Source: Actinomadura coerulea (lineage in GTDB: Bacteria; Actinomycetota; Actinomycetes; Streptosporangiales; Streptosporangiaceae). Taken from it: DNA of 64,000 bases. This document shows positions 59,513 through 64,000 of this stretch, in pieces. The stretch covers positions 4,526,001-4,590,000 of the forward strand of contig NZ_JACHMQ010000001.1 in NCBI RefSeq assembly GCF_014208105.1, read 5' to 3'. Under the pieces are notes generated by a model. It searched no databases, was not told where the DNA came from, and saw only the letters and a program-made list of their open reading frames with translations. Numbering within the stretch: the stretch's first letter is position 1; each line of letters begins with the position of its first letter. The position numbers and the translations under genes were made by a program.

Positions 59513-60765
59513 GTGTGAACGACTCCCTCGCGACGGCCGATCCGGAGGTCGCCGAGGCCGTCGCCGCGGAGCTGCGCCGCCAGCAGGGCACCCTGGAGAT
59601 GATCGCGTCGGAGAACTTCGCGCCCGTCTCGGTGCTGGAGGCGCAGGGGTCGGTTCTGACGAACAAGTACGCCGAGGGGTATCCGGGCCGCCGGTACTAC
59701 GGCGGCTGCGAGTTCGTCGACGTCACCGAGCAGCTCGCGATCGACCGGGCGAAGGCGCTGTTCGGCGCCGAGCACGCGAACGTCCAGCCGCACAGCGGGG
59801 CGCAGGCCAACACGGCGGTCTACTTCGCGCTGCTCCAGCACGGCGACACGATCCTCGGCCTCGACCTCGCGCACGGCGGGCACCTCACGCACGGGATGCG
59901 GCTGAACTACTCCGGCAAGGTGCTGAACGTGGTGCCGTACCACGTCCGCGCCGAGGACGGCCTGGTCGACATGGACGAGGTGGCCTCGCTCGCGGCCGAG
60001 CACCGGCCGAAGATGATCGTGGCGGGGTGGTCGGCGTACCCGCGTCAGCTCGACTTCGTCGCGTTCCGGCGGATCGCCGACTCGGTCGGGGCGCTGCTCA
60101 TGGTCGACATGGCGCACTTCGCGGGCTTGGTGGCGGCGGGGCTGCACCCCTCGCCCGTCCCGCACGCCGACATCGTGACGACCACGACGCACAAGACGCT
60201 CGGCGGTCCCCGCGGCGGGCTGATCCTCGCCCGCGAGGAGTACGCCAAGAAGATCAACTCGGCGGTTTTCCCCGGCATGCAGGGCGGCCCGCTGGAGCAC
60301 GTGATCGCCGCGAAGGCCGTCGCCCTGAAGATCGCCGCGTCGGAGGAGTTCCGGGCCCGGCAGGCGGCGACGGTGGAGGGCGCGAAGCTGCTCGCCGAGC
60401 GCCTGCTCGCCGAGGACTCCGCCAAGGCCGGCGTCAAGGTGCTGACCGGCGGGACGGACGTCCACCTCGTGCTGGTCGACCTGGTGGACTCCGAGCTCAC
60501 CGGGCGCGACGCCGAGGACCGCCTGCACGACATCGGCATCACGGTCAACCGCAACGCGGTGCCGAACGACCCGCGCCCGCCGATGGTGACGTCCGGCCTG
60601 CGGATCGGCACCCCGGCCCTCGCGACCCGCGGCTTCACCGCCGAGGACTTCGCCGAGGTCGCGGACGTGATCGCGCTGGCGCTGCAGCCGTCCTTCGACC
60701 GGGACGCGCTCGCGGCCCGGGTGAAGGCGCTGGCGGACAAGCACCCCCTGTACCCGAACCTGTGA
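59509..60765 (+). CDS. glyA: Serine hydroxymethyltransferase
   Basis: A 418-residue PLP enzyme. The active-site motif is VVTTTTHKTLGGPRGGLIL with the PLP Lys in THKTL (the frame reads DIVTTTTHKTL). IASENF, YAEGYPGRRYYGGCEFVD, VQPHSGAQAN and RIGTPALATRGF are also typical. It interconverts glycine plus methylene-THF and serine. ATG 59509 is coupled to gcvH. Paired with gcvT/H it turns two glycines into one serine. This may be a second SHMT dedicated to glycine removal, if the main glyA is elsewhere. Confidence 0.95.
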   Translation: MSVNDSLATADPEVAEAVAAELRRQQGTLEMIASENFAPVSVLEAQGSVLTNKYAEGYPGRRYYGGCEFVDVTEQLAIDRAKALFGAEHANVQPHSGAQANTAVYFALLQHGDTILGLDLAHGGHLTHGMRLNYSGKVLNVVPYHVRAEDGLVDMDEVASLAAEHRPKMIVAGWSAYPRQLDFVAFRRIADSVGALLMVDMAHFAGLVAAGLHPSPVPHADIVTTTTHKTLGGPRGGLILAREEYAKKINSAVFPGMQGGPLEHVIAAKAVALKIAASEEFRARQAATVEGAKLLAERLLAEDSAKAGVKVLTGGTDVHLVLVDLVDSELTGRDAEDRLHDIGITVNRNAVPNDPRPPMVTSGLRIGTPALATRGFTAEDFAEVADVIALALQPSFDRDALAARVKALADKHPLYPNL

Positions 60766-60772
60766 CGTTCCG

Positions 60773-60816
60773 GCGCCCCCTCCCCTCCTGGGGCTCCCCC
60801 TAGGGGGAGGGGGCGC
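60773..60816 (+). terminator. Hairpin between glyA and sdaA
   Basis: GCGCCCCCTCCCC pairs perfectly with GGGGAGGGGGCGC (60804-60816), with a smaller CTCCCCCTAGGGGGAG fold inside. It could terminate or attenuate read-through from glyA into sdaA, whose start is 19 bases later. Confidence 0.6.
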
Positions 60817-60834
60817 GGCTACAACGAGGTAGCT

Positions 60835-62208
60835 ATGGCCATCAGCGTTTTCGACCTGTTCAAGATCGGTATCGGTCCGTCGTCCTCCCACACGGGCGGC
60901 CCGATGGCCGCGGCGCACCGGTTCGCCCGGGGGCTCCGGCGCGACGGGCTGCTGGAGAAGACGGCGTCCGTCGCCGTCACCCTCTACGGGTCGCTCGGCC
61001 TCACCGGCAAGGGCCACGGCTCCGACAAGGCCGTCATCCTCGGCCTGGAGGGCGACAAGCCCGAGCTCGTCGACGTCGACGGGGTGGACGAGCGGCTCGC
61101 CGCCATCCGCGAGCGCGGGGCCCTGCGCCTGTTCGGCGACCATGACATCCCGTTCGTGGTCAACGAGCACCTGGTCTTCGAGCGCAAGGAGTCGCTGCCC
61201 GGCCACCCCAACGGGATGCGCTTCACGGCACTGGACGCCGCGGGCGAGGAGCTGCGCGCCAAGGTGTACTACTCCGTCGGCGGCGGCTTCATCCTGGACG
61301 AGAACGCTACGGGCGCCGACCGCATCAAGCCCGACGACACCGTCCTGCCGTACCCGTTCGACACGGCCGCCGAGCTGCTCGAACGCTGCCGGGAGACGGG
61401 CCTGTCGATCTCGGCGCTGATGCTGGAGAACGAGAAGGCGTTCGGCCGCGACTCCTCCGAGATCCATGACGGCCTGCTCGAGCTGTGGCAGGTCATGCGG
61501 GCCTGCGTGGCCCGCGGCTGCACCCGTGAGGGCCTCCTGCCGGGCGGGCTCAAGGTGCGCCGCCGCGCTCCCCAGCTGCACCGCCAGCTCTCCGTGGAGA
61601 AGGCGGCCGACCCGCTCCACGCGATGGACTGGATCACCCTGTTCGCCCTCGCCGTCAACGAGGAGAACGCCGCGGGCGGGCGCATCGTCACCGCCCCCAC
61701 CAACGGCGCCGCGGGCATCATCCCGGCCGTCCTGCACTATTACGACCGGTTCATCCCCGGCCACGACGACGAGGGCGTGGTGCGGTTCCTGCTGACCGCC
61801 GGGGCGATCGGCGTGCTGTTCAAGCAGAACGCCTCGATCTCCGGCGCGGAGGTCGGCTGCCAGGGCGAGGTCGGTTCGGCCTGCTCGATGGCCGCCGCCG
61901 GGCTCACCGAGGTCCTCGGCGGCACCCCGGAGCAGGTGGAGAACGCCGCGGAGATCGGGATCGAGCACAACCTCGGCCTGACCTGCGACCCCGTCGGCGG
62001 CCTGGTCCAGGTTCCCTGCATCGAGCGCAACGCCGTCGGCGCGGTCAAGGCCATCAGCGCCGCCCGGATCTCCCTGCGCGGCGACGGCCGCCACTTCGTC
62101 TCCCTCGACAAGGCCATCAAGACCATGCGCGACACCGGCCGCGACATGCTCGACAAGTACAAGGAGACCTCGCGCGGCGGCCTCGCCGTCAACGTCATCG
62201 AGTGCTGA
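60835..62208 (+). CDS. sdaA: L-serine ammonia-lyase (iron-sulfur, single chain)
   Basis: A 457-residue serine dehydratase. The N-terminal regulatory-type domain starts SVFDLFKIGIGPSSSHTGGP. The catalytic C-terminal domain carries the cysteines for the 4Fe-4S cluster in EVGCQGEVGSACSMAAAGL and LTCDPVGGLVQVPCIERNA, plus APTNGAAGIIPAVLHYY. It deaminates serine to pyruvate. Placed after gcvT-gcvH-glyA it completes a route from glycine to pyruvate. It is 69 bases from glyA with a hairpin between, so part of the transcript may stop there. Confidence 0.95.
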   Translation: MAISVFDLFKIGIGPSSSHTGGPMAAAHRFARGLRRDGLLEKTASVAVTLYGSLGLTGKGHGSDKAVILGLEGDKPELVDVDGVDERLAAIRERGALRLFGDHDIPFVVNEHLVFERKESLPGHPNGMRFTALDAAGEELRAKVYYSVGGGFILDENATGADRIKPDDTVLPYPFDTAAELLERCRETGLSISALMLENEKAFGRDSSEIHDGLLELWQVMRACVARGCTREGLLPGGLKVRRRAPQLHRQLSVEKAADPLHAMDWITLFALAVNEENAAGGRIVTAPTNGAAGIIPAVLHYYDRFIPGHDDEGVVRFLLTAGAIGVLFKQNASISGAEVGCQGEVGSACSMAAAGLTEVLGGTPEQVENAAEIGIEHNLGLTCDPVGGLVQVPCIERNAVGAVKAISAARISLRGDGRHFVSLDKAIKTMRDTGRDMLDKYKETSRGGLAVNVIEC

Positions 62209-62215
62209 GCGCCCG

Positions 62216-62713
62216 CTACCGGAGCGGGATGTCGATCCCGTGCTCGCCCGCGGGGCGCGGGCCGCGGATGCGCCGGTCGGCCTCGCCGATCGCCACGTCG
62301 TTGATGCTCGCCTCGCGCCGCCGCATCAGGCCGCGCTCGTCGAACTCCCACAGCTCGTTGCCGTAGCTGCGCCACCACTGCCCGCCGGCGTCGTGCCACT
62401 CGTACTGGAACCGGACGGCCATGCGGTTCTCGCGGAATCCCCACAGGCTCTTGCGGAGCGCGTAGTCGAGCTCCCGCTCCCACTTCGCCGTCAGGAACGC
62501 GATGATCTCCTCCCGCCCGGTGACGAACTGGTCCCGGTTCCGCCAGACGGAGTCCGGCGTGTAGGCGAGCGCCACCCGGTGCGGGTCGCGGGTGTTCCAC
62601 GCGTCCTCGGCCGCCTGGACCTTCTGCTTCGCGGTCTCCATCGTGAACGGCGGGTAGGGCGGACGGTCCTCGGGCACGGCGTTTTCTCGGGACGGGGCGC
62701 TTTCTTCGGACAC
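62216..62713 (-). CDS. DUF1348 / NTF2-like family protein
   Basis: A 165-residue protein with the NTF2-like DUF1348 pattern: PPFTMETAKQKVQAAEDAWNTRDPHRVALAYTPDSVWRNRDQFVTGREEIIAFLTAKWERELDYALRKSLWGFRENRMAVRFQYEWHD and ending GIDIPLR. Function of the family is unproven; members may bind or turn over small molecules. GTG 62713 has GAGGAGG five bases upstream. It diverges from a TetR gene with two shared operators, so it is probably induced by that regulator's ligand. It converges on sdaA with seven bases between. Confidence 0.85.
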   Translation of the reverse strand: MSEESAPSRENAVPEDRPPYPPFTMETAKQKVQAAEDAWNTRDPHRVALAYTPDSVWRNRDQFVTGREEIIAFLTAKWERELDYALRKSLWGFRENRMAVRFQYEWHDAGGQWWRSYGNELWEFDERGLMRRREASINDVAIGEADRRIRGPRPAGEHGIDIPLR

Positions 62714-62729
62714 GGCGGCCTCCTCAGTT

Positions 62730-62780
62730 GAGAACGAGCGTTCTCCGTTGGTGCCGCTAAGGTAGGGAACGACCGTTCTC
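62730..62780. promoter_or_regulatory. Two GAGAACG palindromic TetR operators
   Basis: GAGAACGAGCGTTCTC (62730-62745) and GGGAACGACCGTTCTC (62765-62780) are 16-base dyads, identical at 14 of 16 positions, with centres 35 bases apart. They lie between the divergent DUF1348 and TetR genes and are the probable operators for both. Confidence 0.75.
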
Positions 62781-62801
62781 CACGTCAAGTCAGGAGCGCC
62801 G

Positions 62802-63377
62802 ATGCCGGCCGCGATCACCGAGGAGCAGCAGGACCGGGACCGCCAGGGGCTGCTGGACGTCGCCGAGCGCCTCTTCTACCGGCAGGGCGTCCAGGCGGTG
62901 GGCATGGACGAGTTGCGGACCGCCTCCGGCCTGCCGCTCAAGCGCATCTACCGGCTCTTCCCGACGAAGGAGGCTCTCGTCGTCGCGATGCTGGACCGCC
63001 GCGACCGCCGCTGGCGCGCGAGCCTGGCGGCCCACCTGGACGCCGAACCCGACCCCCGGCGGCGCGTCCTCGCCCTGTTCGACTGGCTCGGCGCGTGGTT
63101 CGCCGAGCCCGGCTTCCGCGGCTGCGCCTGGGTGAACGCCCACGGGGAGCTCGGCTCGTCCTCCCCGGCGATCGCGGAGGCGGCGCGAGCACACAAGCGC
63201 GCCTTCCACGACCAGGTCCTCGCCCTGGTCTCCCCCGTCGACGCGTCCGCCGCCGAGCCCGTCCACCTGCTCGCCGAGGGCGCCATCGTCGTCGCCGGGA
63301 TCCAGGGCGACCCCACCGCCGCCGCCCGCGCCCGAGCCGGCGCCGCGCTCCTCCTGGACCGGGCCGCCCGGAGTTGA
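62802..63377 (+). CDS. TetR family regulator beside DUF1348
   Basis: A 191-residue TetR protein. HTH: LLDVAERLFYRQGVQAVGMDELRTASGLPLKRIYRLFPTKEALVVAML. The C-terminal domain (RVLALFDWLGAWFAEPGFRGCAWVNAHGELGSSSPAIAEAARAHKRAFHDQV) resembles TetR_C proteins of the YxaF/LmrA type, including a Cys (FRGCAW) that could be redox or ligand sensitive. ATG 62802 lies just downstream of the second operator. Likely autoregulated. Confidence 0.87.
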   Translation: MPAAITEEQQDRDRQGLLDVAERLFYRQGVQAVGMDELRTASGLPLKRIYRLFPTKEALVVAMLDRRDRRWRASLAAHLDAEPDPRRRVLALFDWLGAWFAEPGFRGCAWVNAHGELGSSSPAIAEAARAHKRAFHDQVLALVSPVDASAAEPVHLLAEGAIVVAGIQGDPTAAARARAGAALLLDRAARS

Positions 63378-63506
63378 CCCCGCCGTTGGCGGCAGGGTTC
63401 CAGACTCTCGACGCTGGACCCGGGCGGCCGGGCGCCGCCCCGCCCCCCGCTGACGCCCCCCGGCCGCCTCCGCCGGGGCCACCCGCTTCCGCGGTGGCGG
63501 GCGGGG

Positions 63507-63950
63507 TCAGGGGCGGGCGCCTCGGCCGGTCGGGGAGTGCGCGCCCCGGCGGGCCTCGTTGCCGCAGTGGCGGCAGACGACCTGGGGGCTGACCATCTCG
63601 CCGCAGGAGTGCTGCCAGCGGACGGGCGGGTCGTCCGGGTGCAGGTGGCGGTCGCCCCAGACCATCAGCACGAGCAGGACGTCGCACAACTCCATGCCCG
63701 CGGGCGTGAGGCGGTACTCGTAGCGCACCGGGTGGTCGCTGTAGCGCTCGCGGCGGATGACGCCGCCCGCCTCCAGCTTGCGGAGGCGGGCGGTGAGGAT
63801 GTCGCGGGACGCGCCGGTGTTGCGGACGATCTGGTCGAAGCGCCCCACCCCGTAGCTCAGCTCCCGGATCGCCAGCAGGCTCCAGCGCTCGCCGACCAGG
63901 TCGAGGGTGTCGGCGATCGAGCACTCGCGCGGATCGGCGTCCTTCGGCAT
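63507..63950 (-). CDS. HxlR family transcriptional regulator
   Basis: A 147-residue winged-helix regulator with the HxlR core CSIADTLDLVGERWSLLAIRELSYGVGRFDQIVRNTGASRDILTARLRKLEAGGVIRRERYSDHPVRYEYRLTPAGMELCDVLLVLMVWGDRHL. Its C-terminus carries SCGE and VVCRHCG, a possible zinc-binding knuckle seen in many HxlR relatives. The Cys near the N-terminus (CSIAD) is typical of redox- or electrophile-sensing members. Its target probably lies beyond the window's right edge. Confidence 0.88.
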   Translation of the reverse strand: MPKDADPRECSIADTLDLVGERWSLLAIRELSYGVGRFDQIVRNTGASRDILTARLRKLEAGGVIRRERYSDHPVRYEYRLTPAGMELCDVLLVLMVWGDRHLHPDDPPVRWQHSCGEMVSPQVVCRHCGNEARRGAHSPTGRGARP

Positions 63951-64000
63951 ACCGGGAAGCCTAGCCGCCGGACCTGCCCGGACCGCCCGTCAGAGCCGCT

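Noticed and set aside
59485..62094. 869-residue open frame on the minus strand
   Set aside because: It is antisense to glyA and sdaA, which carry full family motifs; the frame is a by-product of high GC third positions.

Overview
The window is a chromosomal segment of a very G+C-rich actinomycete. Codon usage, two complete mce operons, PucR/TetR/MarR regulators, an XRE/TPR regulator relic and a LigB-type ATP-dependent DNA ligase all fit a Streptosporangiales/Thermomonosporaceae-like organism (Actinomadura-like is my guess). Genus is inference; no rRNA, tRNA or CRISPR array is visible.

Layout. 0-2 kb: a DUF2470 gene and an rpsD paralogue diverge from a double DtxR/IdeR-type iron box, followed by a MarR gene. 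2.1-11.5 kb (minus strand): mce cluster 1, yrbEA-yrbEB-mceABCDEF plus one Mce-associated membrane protein, headed by a divergent MarR gene; it carries no ATPase gene. 12.4-18.2 kb: an SLT-type secreted/membrane protein, a TetR, a TPTE-repeat surface protein and two PucR-type regulators. 18.5-23.9 kb: four predicted secreted proteins of unknown function, two of them a tandem duplication. 23.9-36.4 kb (minus): mce cluster 2, with an Mkl/MlaF-type ATPase, yrbEA-yrbEB-mceABCDEF and four Mce-associated membrane proteins; a third PucR gene diverges from it. 38-46 kb: TetR, a YheO-type regulator coupled to a threonine-synthase-like PLP enzyme, and a Baeyer-Villiger-type monooxygenase / diiron ferritin-like / SDR redox group with two TetR genes and clear operators. 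46-52.3 kb: lipid-anchored or membrane protein, ligB, an Arg/Ala-rich-tailed membrane protein, a Cds1-like cysteine desulfhydrase and a Rip1/RseP protease. 52.6-57.2 kb: a decayed locus with a truncated XRE/TPR regulator and a frameshifted small gene that is also split by a group II intron (53792-56336, RT/maturase inside); two intact small genes follow, one encoding a 39-residue zinc-ribbon peptide. 57.6-62.2 kb: a perfect terminator-like hairpin, a tandem glycine riboswitch and gcvT-gcvH-glyA, then sdaA. The end holds a DUF1348/TetR pair with duplicated operators and an HxlR regulator.

How they fit. The two mce clusters should each build an envelope-spanning lipid importer; the single Mkl ATPase of cluster 2 could energise both. 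The PucR, MarR and secreted-protein genes packed around them look like their regulatory and surface periphery. The glycine operon would let excess glycine switch on its own cleavage, conversion to serine and deamination to pyruvate. The most unusual stretches are the secreted-protein block beside mce2 and the intron-interrupted small-gene locus at 52.6-57.2 kb.
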